A stretch of DNA of 64,000 nt, from the NCBI GenBank assembly GCA_965249775.1, contig OZ252253.1, positions 1,116,001 to 1,180,000 of the forward strand, given 5' to 3'. The notes under the pieces were generated by a model that was not told the DNA's origin, searched no databases, and saw nothing but the letters and a program-made list of their open reading frames with translations. The DNA comes from UBA822 sp965249775. Its GTDB lineage: Bacteria; Gemmatimonadota; Gemmatimonadetes; Longimicrobiales; Gaopeijiaceae. This document shows positions 17,605 through 25,759 of the stretch, piece by piece (position 1 is the first letter of the stretch; each line of letters begins with the position of its first letter). Position numbers and translations under genes: made by a program.

Positions 17605-18576
17605 ATGCCTCAACCCCCCGACACTGGCCCTATTCGCCAAAGCAATCTCGAGACTCGAGAGGCTGGCCCGAGGCCACCACACCTACGCACGGATGTGGCG
17701 CTCATTGGGTTGAGCGTGATCTGGGGTGTCAACTTTTCCGTGATCAAGGTCGCTCTGAGGGAATTCGACCCACTGGCATTCAACGCCCTTCGATTCGTGC
17801 TGGCGTCGTTGACCCTCTTCGTCTTCCTGAGACTGACGGGCGCGGTTCCGTTTCCCGAACGGCGACATTGGGGCCGCATTGTTTTCTTGGGTTTGCTCGC
17901 GAATGTCGCCTACCAACTTCTTTTCATTTACGGCGTCGACCGGACACTCGCCGGTAACGCCGGCCTGGTCCTGGCCACTACGCCGGTGTGGACCCTCATT
18001 ATCGCGTCCGCAACGGGCTTGGAGCACCACGGGTTGCCCGTCTGGGGTGGCGTACTGGCCACATTGGGCGGGATGGTGCTCGTCGTTCTCGGCGGGGAAG
18101 GCGGCTTCGGATTGGATAACGGACTGTTGGTGGGCGATCTCCTGCTCGTGCTGGCCGCCATCACATGGGCCGCCTACACGGTCGGGACACAGGATCTCAC
18201 TCGTACGTACGGAGCCCTGGCCGTGACCTCGTGGACGCTCTGGGTGGGGACTATCGGCCTGGTCGCAGCAGGAGTCGGACCTCTCTTGTCTACGGACCTC
18301 GGAGCTATCTCCGGGGTCGGCTGGCTAAGCGTCGTGTACTCGGGAGTCTTGGCGATCGCCGTCGCCTATCTCATCTGGAACCATGGCCTGGAGCACATCG
18401 GTGGACCGCGAACCGCCGCATTCTCGAACTTGGTGCCCGTCGTGGCCCTCGCTACCGCTGCTCTATGGCTCGGTGAGGATCCCAGCCTCACACAGATCAT
18501 GGGCGCAATCATCATCATCGCGGGCGTGTGGATTGCTCGCGTGGCCGGCGGGGGCGAGGTGGAGCCGTCCTACTGA
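17605..18576 (+). CDS. EamA/DMT-family transporter
   Basis: This 323-residue inner-membrane protein has two tandem EamA repeats, about ten membrane segments in all, beginning with LIGLSVIWGVNFSVIKVAL and ending with IMGAIIIIAGVWIARVAG. The drug/metabolite transporter superfamily exports amino acids, nucleosides or other metabolites; the substrate here is open. The first 30 residues are a hydrophilic cytosolic tail. The ATG at 17605 has CGGAG 6 bases upstream; the frame is open ten codons earlier from a TTG without such a site. It stands alone and is convergent with the zinc-ribbon gene. Confidence 0.88.
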   Translation: MPQPPDTGPIRQSNLETREAGPRPPHLRTDVALIGLSVIWGVNFSVIKVALREFDPLAFNALRFVLASLTLFVFLRLTGAVPFPERRHWGRIVFLGLLANVAYQLLFIYGVDRTLAGNAGLVLATTPVWTLIIASATGLEHHGLPVWGGVLATLGGMVLVVLGGEGGFGLDNGLLVGDLLLVLAAITWAAYTVGTQDLTRTYGALAVTSWTLWVGTIGLVAAGVGPLLSTDLGAISGVGWLSVVYSGVLAIAVAYLIWNHGLEHIGGPRTAAFSNLVPVVALATAALWLGEDPSLTQIMGAIIIIAGVWIARVAGGGEVEPSY

Positions 18577-18618
18577 AGTGAATCAGGTTCCATCCGGCGG
18601 GTCTTATCTAGCTGGGCT

Positions 18619-19440
18619 CTATCCGGTGGACTCAGATTTGAGCCTGGGGTGGTGGGTGAGCTCGGGGAATTCATACACGATGATCCCCTGACTCGTGACA
18701 TCGGACCGGACGCGCAGACCGTCGTCCATAGAGTCCAACACATCCTCGGCCGCCGAAAGCGATAGGTTCAGCGAAGCGGCGACCTCCGTCACCGTCAACG
18801 TTCCACCCTTTTCGGTGGCAAAAAGAAGCACGCGCTGCTGAAGCCGGGCCATGAGCGCAAGCCGCCTGGCCTCACGCGCCTGGAGCCCCCACCAGGTGGT
18901 GGCGGTACCCAAAGCCCCAATCACCCCCCCCGTCATGATCACCTCGAACTCCAAGCCGACCACACCGACCGACAGCATGATGGCCGCGACGATCACCCCC
19001 GCGATGCCGACTACCCGGCGCCCCAGGCCCCTCCTTGGGAGGCCTCGCTCCGCGCCGGTTCCGGTGTTGTGGTCGACAGGATCCGTGCCGGCTGAGGCCC
19101 CAAGAGGCGGGGGATCGCCAAACCCCGGGCCCGGGATCCTAGCGTGCTGCCAGCCCAAGCCGCACTGCGCACAGATCATCCGCTTGCGCCGAGCGACATA
19201 GTATACGAGGCCGCCCAACCCCATCGTGAACCAGGTGAACACCGAGAGCCCGAGGAGTACCCCGACGTGGCTGGGCCGCTGAAAGTGCTTCACGCCGGTC
19301 CCTACGTGGCCGCATCGCGGACAACTGCGAACCTCGAGGCCCGTAGGCCTCACCATGGGCCGTTTCAATACCGCCGCCCCACACGTGGGGCAGGCGGTCT
19401 CGTGCTCTCTTAGATCTTCACCGCAGGTCGAACAGCGCAT
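18619..19440 (-). CDS. Zinc-ribbon membrane protein with C-terminal winged helix
   Basis: The 273-residue protein combines several modules. Residues 1-30 form a zinc ribbon (CSTCGEDL...CPTCGAAV), about 38-50 another CxxC (CPRCGH), about 65-85 a membrane segment and about 88-96 a further CxxC (CAQCG). Two more hydrophobic segments follow near 145-190. The last 65 residues look like a winged-helix domain (LTVTEVAASLNLSLSAAEDV, then a wing ending IIVYEFPEL). The domain order suggests a membrane-tethered transcription factor or sensor. The ATG at 19440 is chosen because the zinc ribbon starts there and a GGGGG stretch precedes it; 25 more codons are open upstream. No operon partner is evident. 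Confidence 0.68.
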   Translation of the reverse strand: MRCSTCGEDLREHETACPTCGAAVLKRPMVRPTGLEVRSCPRCGHVGTGVKHFQRPSHVGVLLGLSVFTWFTMGLGGLVYYVARRKRMICAQCGLGWQHARIPGPGFGDPPPLGASAGTDPVDHNTGTGAERGLPRRGLGRRVVGIAGVIVAAIMLSVGVVGLEFEVIMTGGVIGALGTATTWWGLQAREARRLALMARLQQRVLLFATEKGGTLTVTEVAASLNLSLSAAEDVLDSMDDGLRVRSDVTSQGIIVYEFPELTHHPRLKSESTG

Positions 19441-19541
19441 TTGCCCCCAACGAATGAGTCCTCCCCGAAGGAAGTAGACACTCCATACTACGCGTTCGTT
19501 CCGGAGAAGATTCACCCCTCCACCCCGCCCTCCGGCGATGG

Positions 19542-20567
19542 CTAGGGGATTCTCTCGAGCGAAAACAACTCGAGAATCGGACTTCCCGTGAGGCGGGCGG
19601 ACCCGGTCCTTACGCGCCCGAGGACCCGAATTCGCTCCAGCGGGTTGAGACCCTGAGCCTCCTCGAGTCGCTCCGGCGGTATCGCTACATAAACGAAGCC
19701 CTGACCGCCGTCCCCCATCCTGGTCAACAGAAACGGCTCGGTTACGTAAAAGTCCGTTCGGATTTCTTCAGCCCTTTCCAGTGAAATGAACTGAAGGTCC
19801 CACTGGAGAACCTCGCCACGGTAATCGTCCGGCGCCGCCGCCACGCTTTCGAGGGTGACGTCGGTGCGAACGGACGCCCCGGCGCCCTCGTCCACATCCT
19901 CAGGGAGCCATATCCATCCCTCCAGGTGAACCCGCGCCCAGTTCCCCTCCCTCGCCAGAACTCGGAGGTTCGCGCTTGAAGCCGAAATGGCCAGCGTGTC
20001 TCCGTCCGGGGCGCTGAGAATCGGAGCACCGGCCCGGCCACCCAGAGCCCATTCTCCACCATCGCCCACACTGGACGACACCGTGAAGCCGGACCGTTGT
20101 TCAGAACCACCGGATGTGTCGTCCCCACCGAACAACGCCACTGATCTTCGCCACACCCAGGCTCGCCTACGCACGCGAGCCCAGTCGGTAACCCGCTCCA
20201 CGCTCTCTAGAAGCGTGCCTTCCTCCAGGTGGCCGAGGATCTCTCCCGCAGGCCCACCTCGGATGTTCTCCCCGCCTTGGACGGAGACCACCAAGTCGAA
20301 GCGCCCTCGGTTGGTCGCCTGCAAGGATTGGGTCCAGACCCATCCGTCGAGATCGAACTGCACCCAGTCCTCCGTCAACTCGAGCACCTCCAGACTCATG
20401 CCGGCGCGGAGCTGCCCCAGCAGCGTCCCGTTCTGCTGGGCTCGGAAGTTTTCCTCCGTGGTCAACGTCGCGGACTGGCCTTCTACAAACTCGCCGCCCG
20501 CCAACAGGAGACAGAGAAAGCACACCACCCAAGGAAACCGAAGTCGCCGGGAAGGGACGATCATCAT
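19542..20567 (-). CDS. Secreted protein with three bacterial SH3 domains
   Basis: The 341-residue protein has a signal peptide (about 1-30, ending near VEGQS) and then three SH3b-like repeats: NFRAQQNGTLLGQLRAG...WVQFDLDGWVW, NIRGGPAGEILGHLEEG...WARVRRRAWVW and a third ending WARVHLEGWIW. The C-terminal third (about 235-341) is a different beta-rich domain of unknown type. SH3b domains often bind peptidoglycan peptides, so a cell-wall role in the periplasm is likely. There is no catalytic domain. It lies head to head with the next gene. Confidence 0.75.
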   Translation of the reverse strand: MMIVPSRRLRFPWVVCFLCLLLAGGEFVEGQSATLTTEENFRAQQNGTLLGQLRAGMSLEVLELTEDWVQFDLDGWVWTQSLQATNRGRFDLVVSVQGGENIRGGPAGEILGHLEEGTLLESVERVTDWARVRRRAWVWRRSVALFGGDDTSGGSEQRSGFTVSSSVGDGGEWALGGRAGAPILSAPDGDTLAISASSANLRVLAREGNWARVHLEGWIWLPEDVDEGAGASVRTDVTLESVAAAPDDYRGEVLQWDLQFISLERAEEIRTDFYVTEPFLLTRMGDGGQGFVYVAIPPERLEEAQGLNPLERIRVLGRVRTGSARLTGSPILELFSLERIP

Positions 20568-20704
20568 ACTGAAACGATCCTCGACAGACGGTGTTGAAAG
20601 GACGACCTTGGCGGCCAGTGCAGCACGCGGCCAATCGCTTTGAAAATGTGTTCGAGCGAGTGCCCGTCGTCAATTCCCAACGACCGGATTGTAAACATGC
20701 TTCC

Positions 20705-21403
20705 ATGCCCGACCTGAGATTCGCCGCCCTAGCGATCTTGTTTTCCATCGCGGTAGCGAATTCCCCCATCGCCGGCCAGACCATTCCGTCACCGTACAAG
20801 TTCATCGAAAACTCACAAGAGTTGGCCTTTTTCTGGGGGAAGAGCGACCTCAATCCGGGCCAGCTCGGGCTGGGACCACAAGACGCCACCACCTTCGGTG
20901 GTCGCTGGGCCCCCTCGTTCGGCTCGCTGAGTTTGGACCTCACCGGAACATGGTTCGACTCGAAGCGAGAGGTCCTCGATGTGTTGAGACCCGTGGATGA
21001 CCGCGTCATCGGAGAGAGCAACATCGACATCCTCCTGTTCGACGCACGGCTTCGCCTCAACCTGACGGGCGGGCGAACATGGCATCGTCTCCAGCCCTTC
21101 GTCACGTTCGGGGGAGGGCTAGCCTTCTCCTCTGGGGTGGACCGCATCGTGGAGACTGTCGCGGCCATGCCCTCCACTCAATGGTATTCTTTCGGCACCC
21201 GCATCACCGGAATTGTTACCGGCGGCGCCAATTTCCATATTTCAAACAAAATCTCCGTCCGTCTCGAAGGTGTGTGGAACCTCTGGAAGATCGTAACACC
21301 AGTGGGATGGCTCACATTCTCCGTCGACCCTCTCGGTGAGAACACCGAAGGTGAGTGGGTCTCCACGAAATCCCTCGTGCTCGGGGCGAGCTGGCGCTAT
21401 TGA
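20705..21403 (+). CDS. Predicted outer-membrane beta-barrel protein
   Basis: This 232-residue protein starts with a signal peptide (residues 1-25, IAGQ as likely cleavage site). The rest shows alternating hydrophobic strands and ends in the aromatic residues W-R-Y, as outer-membrane barrels do. It resembles the small OmpW/OprF-like barrels in pattern only; I recognise no named family. The frame is open 38 codons upstream of the ATG at 20705, but the signal peptide sets the start. moeA begins 6 bases after its stop, though a functional link seems unlikely. Confidence 0.65.
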   Translation: MPDLRFAALAILFSIAVANSPIAGQTIPSPYKFIENSQELAFFWGKSDLNPGQLGLGPQDATTFGGRWAPSFGSLSLDLTGTWFDSKREVLDVLRPVDDRVIGESNIDILLFDARLRLNLTGGRTWHRLQPFVTFGGGLAFSSGVDRIVETVAAMPSTQWYSFGTRITGIVTGGANFHISNKISVRLEGVWNLWKIVTPVGWLTFSVDPLGENTEGEWVSTKSLVLGASWRY

Positions 21404-21408
21404 GACGA

Positions 21409-22725
21409 ATGCCGGCCTTCGAGTCTAGAAGCGGAGACTGGCTTCCGTTCGACGAGGCCCTCGCCCGCGTCCTGCGCAACGTCTCCCCACTCCCCCCCGA
21501 GACCGTACCGCTCGAAGAGGCGCTCGCTCGCGCTCTCACCCACGACGTCCTGGCACCCGGAGCCCTTCCTCCGTGGGACAACAGCGCCATGGATGGCTAT
21601 GCGGTCCGAGGCGACGACGTGGCCGGCGCCACCAAGGACCACCCCCTGGTCCTGGCGGTCACCGGAGTGATCCATGCGGGGACACGCTTCGAAGGCGCTG
21701 TCGGCTCCGGCGAGGCCGTGAGAATCATGACGGGGGGGGAGGTCCCGGAGGGTGCCGACTGTGTGATTCGCGTCGAGGATACCGATCGTGAAGAGACGGA
21801 TCCCGGAAACCTGCGGGTCTACTCCGATCGCGATCGAGGTCGTCATATTCGACCGGCGGGTCAGGACTGGCCCGAGGGTGCAATCGCCCTGGCGTCCGGC
21901 ACCGGAATCGGTCCCGGGCACATCGGCGTGCTGGCGGCGGCGCGCGTGTCCATGGTCTCGGTCCACCGCCGACCCACAGTTGCTATCCTGGCGAGCGGCG
22001 ATGAACTCATCGACCTGAATGATCCGTCTCTCGACCCTCACCGGATTCCTGAAAGCAACAGTCACTACGCGTCCGCGGGCGTTCGCGCGGCCGGTGGAAT
22101 CCCCCTGCGCCTGGGCATCGCGAGCGACGACCGGGCGGACATCGAGCACCATCTCGCGAGAGCGGCAGACGCCGATGTGCTCGTGACTCTGGGTGGGGCC
22201 TCCATGGGAGAGGCAGACCTTTTCAAGACCGTTCTCGAAGACCTCGGTCTTCAGCTGGATTTCTGGCGGGTCAAGATCCGGCCCGGAAGCCCGATGAGCT
22301 TCGGGCATTTGCCCATGGAGGGCAGCAGCAGCCAAACGGTCTTTGGGCTCCCGGGAAACCCGGCCTCCGCATTCGTGACCTTCGAGCTCTTCGTCCGGCC
22401 CTTTCTGCTGGCGTTGGCGGGCCACGCAAGGCTTCACCGGCCAACCGTCTCGGCGCTGGCGGTCGAGGATCTCACGAGCGCAGAGGATGTCACGGGATTC
22501 CTACGTGTACGCCTGAAAGGTTCGGGTGTCGACCTCGAGGCCTCGCTCACCGGTCCCCAAGGATCCGGACTCGTCGGGAGTCTTGGAGCTGCAGACGGCC
22601 TGGCGGTCATTCCGGAAGGAGTGAGGTCGATTCCCCGCGGAGCGCCCGTCGAGGTCATGCTTCTCGACGATCCCCGCGGGTTCTCCTCCACACCGGCCGA
22701 CGTGAGCCAGCGGGTCGTGGGATGA
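21409..22725 (+). CDS. moeA: Molybdopterin molybdenumtransferase MoeA
   Basis: MoeA inserts molybdate into adenylated molybdopterin, the last step to active molybdenum cofactor. The 438-residue product has the signature PWDNSAMDGYAVRGDD near residue 55, the SGDE motif, a GGASMGEADL loop and LPGNPASAFVTFE, with a C-terminal barrel domain. Length is normal. The ATG at 21409 lies 6 bases after the barrel-protein gene. Its stop overlaps the start of the next gene (ATGA), so the two are translationally coupled although unrelated in function. moaC is the only other Moco gene in the window. Confidence 0.94.
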   Translation: MPAFESRSGDWLPFDEALARVLRNVSPLPPETVPLEEALARALTHDVLAPGALPPWDNSAMDGYAVRGDDVAGATKDHPLVLAVTGVIHAGTRFEGAVGSGEAVRIMTGGEVPEGADCVIRVEDTDREETDPGNLRVYSDRDRGRHIRPAGQDWPEGAIALASGTGIGPGHIGVLAAARVSMVSVHRRPTVAILASGDELIDLNDPSLDPHRIPESNSHYASAGVRAAGGIPLRLGIASDDRADIEHHLARAADADVLVTLGGASMGEADLFKTVLEDLGLQLDFWRVKIRPGSPMSFGHLPMEGSSSQTVFGLPGNPASAFVTFELFVRPFLLALAGHARLHRPTVSALAVEDLTSAEDVTGFLRVRLKGSGVDLEASLTGPQGSGLVGSLGAADGLAVIPEGVRSIPRGAPVEVMLLDDPRGFSSTPADVSQRVVG

Positions 22726-23174
22726 CCCAGTTCTGCGGGCGTATTCTCGCCGCGACAACCGTGCTCGGAATGGTCGCATGCGGGCTTCCCCGTTGGCCGG
22801 TCGAGGGACCGCTCATCGCCCCTTTCGGCCTCCGATGGGGGACCGAGGGCCCGACCATCCATCGGGGCGTCGATATCGTCGTCCCCACCGGCACACCCGT
22901 GTACGCCATGTCGAGTGGAGAGGTTCGTTTCACCGGCACGATGACCGACTACGGACTCGTTGTCTGGGTCGATCACCCAGATGCAATCCTCAGCATCTAC
23001 GCGCACCTTTCCGAGATCCTCGTGGTCGAGGGTCAGGGTGTCACGATCGATGAGGCGCTGGGGCTCAGCGGAGAGTCAGGGAACGCTACGGGACCGCATC
23101 TGCACTTCGAGATTCGGGGTCGCGGCCACCAAGTGGACCCCGTCGCCCTGCTTGGAGGCCCTCCAGCACCCTGA
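22722..23174 (+). CDS. M23-family peptidoglycan endopeptidase lipoprotein
   Basis: This short (150-residue) LytM-type metallopeptidase cuts peptide cross-links in peptidoglycan. The N-terminus has a lipobox-like LGMVACG, so it is probably lipid-anchored. The zinc site is intact: HRGVD, YAHL and HLHFEIR. This contrasts with the dead LytM domain of the EnvC-like protein at 3.2-4.5 kb. There is almost no linker before the catalytic domain, so it is close to a minimal enzyme. Start and stop overlap moeA (ATGA). Confidence 0.85.
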   Translation: MTQFCGRILAATTVLGMVACGLPRWPVEGPLIAPFGLRWGTEGPTIHRGVDIVVPTGTPVYAMSSGEVRFTGTMTDYGLVVWVDHPDAILSIYAHLSEILVVEGQGVTIDEALGLSGESGNATGPHLHFEIRGRGHQVDPVALLGGPPAP

Positions 23175-23179
23175 CCATC

Positions 23180-23199
23180 GAGGGCGAGACTCGACCCTC
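23180..23199. terminator. Hairpin between convergent genes
   Basis: GAGGG CGAG A CTCG a CCCTC folds into a compact hairpin with one bulge, located in the 31-base gap between the M23 peptidase gene and etfA. Position suggests a two-way terminator, but there is no T run on either side. Confidence 0.35.
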
Positions 23200-23205
23200 C
23201 GACTC

Positions 23206-24192
23206 TTACCCTTGGGACCGCAACGCAGCGATCTCTGCGGTGAGCCTCGGGAGGACCTCGAAGGCGTCGCCCACGATACCGTAGTCCGCTACCGCGAAGA
23301 TCGGTGCGTCGGGATCCTTGTTGATGGCAACGATCGTTTGAGAAGTTCTCATTCCGGCGAGGTGCTGAATAGCACCCGAAATGCCGACAGCGAAGTAGAG
23401 CTTCGGTGCGACAGTCTTGCCCGTCTGGCCCACCTGCTCACCGTGTGGCCGCCATCCAGCATCCACGACCGCCCTCGAAGCGCCCAACGCCGTACCGGGG
23501 CCCAGGGCGTTCCGTAGCTCCTCGAGGAGGGGCCAGTGCTCCGTCCCCTTCATGCCTCGTCCACCGGACACGATAACATCAGCCTCCGCAACGTCCACCG
23601 AGCCGCTCTCGGCGGCCTGTAAGTCCACGATCCGCGACTGAACGGCGTCAGGAATGGCCGCAGTAAAGGGTTCGATCCGTGCGTCCGCCTGAGATCCGTT
23701 CGTACCGAAGGCGTTCGGCCGCAACGAGAGGATGGCTGGAGAAGCGTCGAATCCGATCCGAGCCAGGGCCTTCCCCCCGTAAATGGGCCGTACTCCCACG
23801 AGCCTACCGTCGTCCACCTCCACATGCGTCACATCGGAGGCGAGGGGGGCATCGACCAGAGCCGCAACGCGCGGTGCCAAGTCCTTTCCGAGCGCCGTCG
23901 CCGCAAAGAGAACCGCAGCGTAGCCGTGCGAAACGACTGCCTCCGCGATCACCGCCGCATGGGTCTCGGGCACGTAGGTCTCCAGTGAGGGGTCCTCACC
24001 GACTCGCACGATCTCCGCTCCGAAGCTTCCCAGGTCACCGGCTTGCTCCCCAACCCCGGTACCACCCAGGACCAGCGCATGCGTCGAGCCTCCAAGCCCC
24101 TCGGCAACGACGGCAGCCACCGTGACCACTTCGTTCGCCACGGGACGCATCTTCCCATCTCGCTGCTCCGCAACGGCGAGCACGTCACCCAT
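23206..24192 (-). CDS. etfA: Electron transfer flavoprotein alpha subunit
   Basis: EtfA binds the FAD of the ETF heterodimer, which carries electrons from acyl-CoA and other dehydrogenases to the quinone pool. The 328-residue product has the C-terminal FAD-binding domain with SGGRGMKG, GQTGKTVAPKLYFAVGISGA and the AINKDPDAPIF segment. It follows etfB by 18 bases on the same strand, the normal pair order. No ETF-quinone oxidoreductase or acyl-CoA dehydrogenase is nearby, but an acyl-CoA ligase gene lies 3 kb upstream on the same strand. Confidence 0.95.
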   Translation of the reverse strand: MGDVLAVAEQRDGKMRPVANEVVTVAAVVAEGLGGSTHALVLGGTGVGEQAGDLGSFGAEIVRVGEDPSLETYVPETHAAVIAEAVVSHGYAAVLFAATALGKDLAPRVAALVDAPLASDVTHVEVDDGRLVGVRPIYGGKALARIGFDASPAILSLRPNAFGTNGSQADARIEPFTAAIPDAVQSRIVDLQAAESGSVDVAEADVIVSGGRGMKGTEHWPLLEELRNALGPGTALGASRAVVDAGWRPHGEQVGQTGKTVAPKLYFAVGISGAIQHLAGMRTSQTIVAINKDPDAPIFAVADYGIVGDAFEVLPRLTAEIAALRSQG

Positions 24193-24210
24193 GTCAGCTC
24201 TTTCCTATCA

Positions 24211-24972
24211 TCAGAGGACGTTTGCTTCGTCACGAAGGAGCCGCACCAATTCGGGTACGGCCTCAGCCCCTTCACCAACGATGCGGCCCGCGGACCGCTC
24301 CGGCGGATAATCGAGCCGCTCGACTTTGAGCCGCCCTTCCGGAAGATCGGCGTCCTTCACATCGAGCGGTTTCCGTTTCGCAGCCATGATCCCCTTCAGT
24401 GATGCGTACCGTAACTCGAACTCACCCTTCGTGAGGGTCACGACCGCCGGAAGGTCCAACTCCACCACTTCCCTCCCCCCCTCCACGGCTCGATGACACC
24501 GTACCACCCCCTCATCCACCTCGAAGCTCGTAACGCTCGATGCGCATGGGCGGCCAAGCAGCGTCGCTACCATCGGGCCGACCTGCTGCTGATCATCGTC
24601 TCCGGCCTTCACCCCGAAGAGGACGAGCGGCTCATCCCGGGTGTCCAGCTCAGCCGCTAACGCCTTGGCCGTGGCGAGCCCATCCATGGTCACCGACCCC
24701 TGAGCTCGCAGCAGCACCGCCGCATCGGCCCCGGCGGCAAGTGCCGCCCGGAGTGTCTCCTGGGAATCCTCGTCGCCCAACGTGATCACCGTGACCCGGC
24801 CCTCCCCCCTCGCCTCGGTCGTGCGGAAGGCGGCCTCGAGTGCGTATTCGTCATAGGGACTCACGATATACTTGACCCCTTCGGGTTCGATCACCGTGGC
24901 GCCGTCGGAAAAGCGAACGCGCGTCTCCGTATCGGGAACCCGTTTTACACATACGACGATGTCCAAGCTCAC
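24211..24972 (-). CDS. etfB: Electron transfer flavoprotein beta subunit
   Basis: EtfB is the AMP-binding subunit of ETF. The 253-residue product starts VVCVKRVPDTET and includes the SPYDEYALEAA segment and a conserved LDLPAVVTL strand near the ETF recognition loop. The start is a GTG at 24972 with GGAG a few bases upstream. It forms a two-gene operon with etfA. The N-terminal wording and length match group I (housekeeping) ETFs, which serve fatty-acid oxidation, but the specific dehydrogenase partners are not visible here. Confidence 0.94.
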   Translation of the reverse strand: MSLDIVVCVKRVPDTETRVRFSDGATVIEPEGVKYIVSPYDEYALEAAFRTTEARGEGRVTVITLGDEDSQETLRAALAAGADAAVLLRAQGSVTMDGLATAKALAAELDTRDEPLVLFGVKAGDDDQQQVGPMVATLLGRPCASSVTSFEVDEGVVRCHRAVEGGREVVELDLPAVVTLTKGEFELRYASLKGIMAAKRKPLDVKDADLPEGRLKVERLDYPPERSAGRIVGEGAEAVPELVRLLRDEANVL

Positions 24973-25022
24973 TCACTCCAATCGGTTGCAAGACAACGAC
25001 TTGGAAACGAAACGTATCCGGC

Positions 25023-25739
25023 TCAAATGGACCGCTCAAGCCGCGTTGATCGCTGCGCCGGTGGCTGTGCCAGCGGCTGCGCCAGCGGCTGCGCCAGTGG
25101 GCGAGCCCGGGACACACAAGCATTGCCCCGCACAGAAAAGCGGAGCGGCCAGTCCTGCGCCCGGCTGACGCCAATCCGAGGGGACACATCGATCGACTCA
25201 GGCGGAATCGACCAGCCGGGAAGTAGCCGCAGGGGAGGCGATGACAAGTCATGCGTGTCCAAGGCATCGGTGATTCCGAACGCCTGGCCCACCCGGCCGG
25301 GGCCCGAGGTCAAATCCCGCTCACGGCCTCTCCGGGCGGCCATGACGTCCAGACCCTCGATCGGATCGACGGCCCGTAGAAGTACCGCACAGGGCTCACC
25401 GATCTGTCCGGTCACCACGTTCATGCACCAATGAAGGCCATAGCTGAGGTAGACATAAGCCGTTCCCCCTCGCCCGAACATGGAGGTGTTGCGTCGCGTC
25501 CTCCCGATACGGGCCGCGGCATGAGAGGCGGGATCATCCGGGCCGAGATACGCCTCGACCTCAACGATCACGCCCGTCGCACGCTGCCCTTCCAGGGTCG
25601 ACACGAGTCGCGCGCCGAGCAGATCGGGGGCGACCCTCTGCGCGGGTCGATCGAAGAAGGAGCGGTCCAACGTGCCCGGCTCGGGCCTGCCACTCCACAA
25701 GGCAGGCGGCATCACCACAGGCGACGGCCCGATTCCCAT
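25023..25739 (-). CDS. 3-methyladenine DNA glycosylase (Mpg/AAG family)
   Basis: This monofunctional base-excision glycosylase removes alkylated purines from DNA. The 238-residue product has the active-site VEVEAYLGPDDPASHA (with the catalytic Glu), RRNTSMFGRGGTAYVYLSYG and SGPGRVGQAFGI, all typical of the AAG fold. The ATG at 25739 has GAGGGAG 4 bases upstream. The last 25 residues are unusual: a 12-base unit repeated four times encodes LAQP-like units (LAQPLAQPLAQPPAQ), probably a disordered tail. It stands between the NYN gene and etfB on the same strand. Confidence 0.9.
   Translation of the reverse strand: MGIGPSPVVMPPALWSGRPEPGTLDRSFFDRPAQRVAPDLLGARLVSTLEGQRATGVIVEVEAYLGPDDPASHAAARIGRTRRNTSMFGRGGTAYVYLSYGLHWCMNVVTGQIGEPCAVLLRAVDPIEGLDVMAARRGRERDLTSGPGRVGQAFGITDALDTHDLSSPPLRLLPGWSIPPESIDVSPRIGVSRAQDWPLRFSVRGNACVSRARPLAQPLAQPLAQPPAQRSTRLERSI
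25051..25098. repeat. 12-base coding tandem repeat, four units
   Basis: Four near-identical 12-base units (ggctgcgccagc and variants) lie at the 3' end of the glycosylase gene and keep its frame. They encode Leu-Ala-Gln-Pro repeats on the - strand. The unit length is a multiple of three, so gain or loss of units would not break the gene. Confidence 0.8.
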
Positions 25740-25759
25740 TGTGCTCCCTCGATGGCCTG

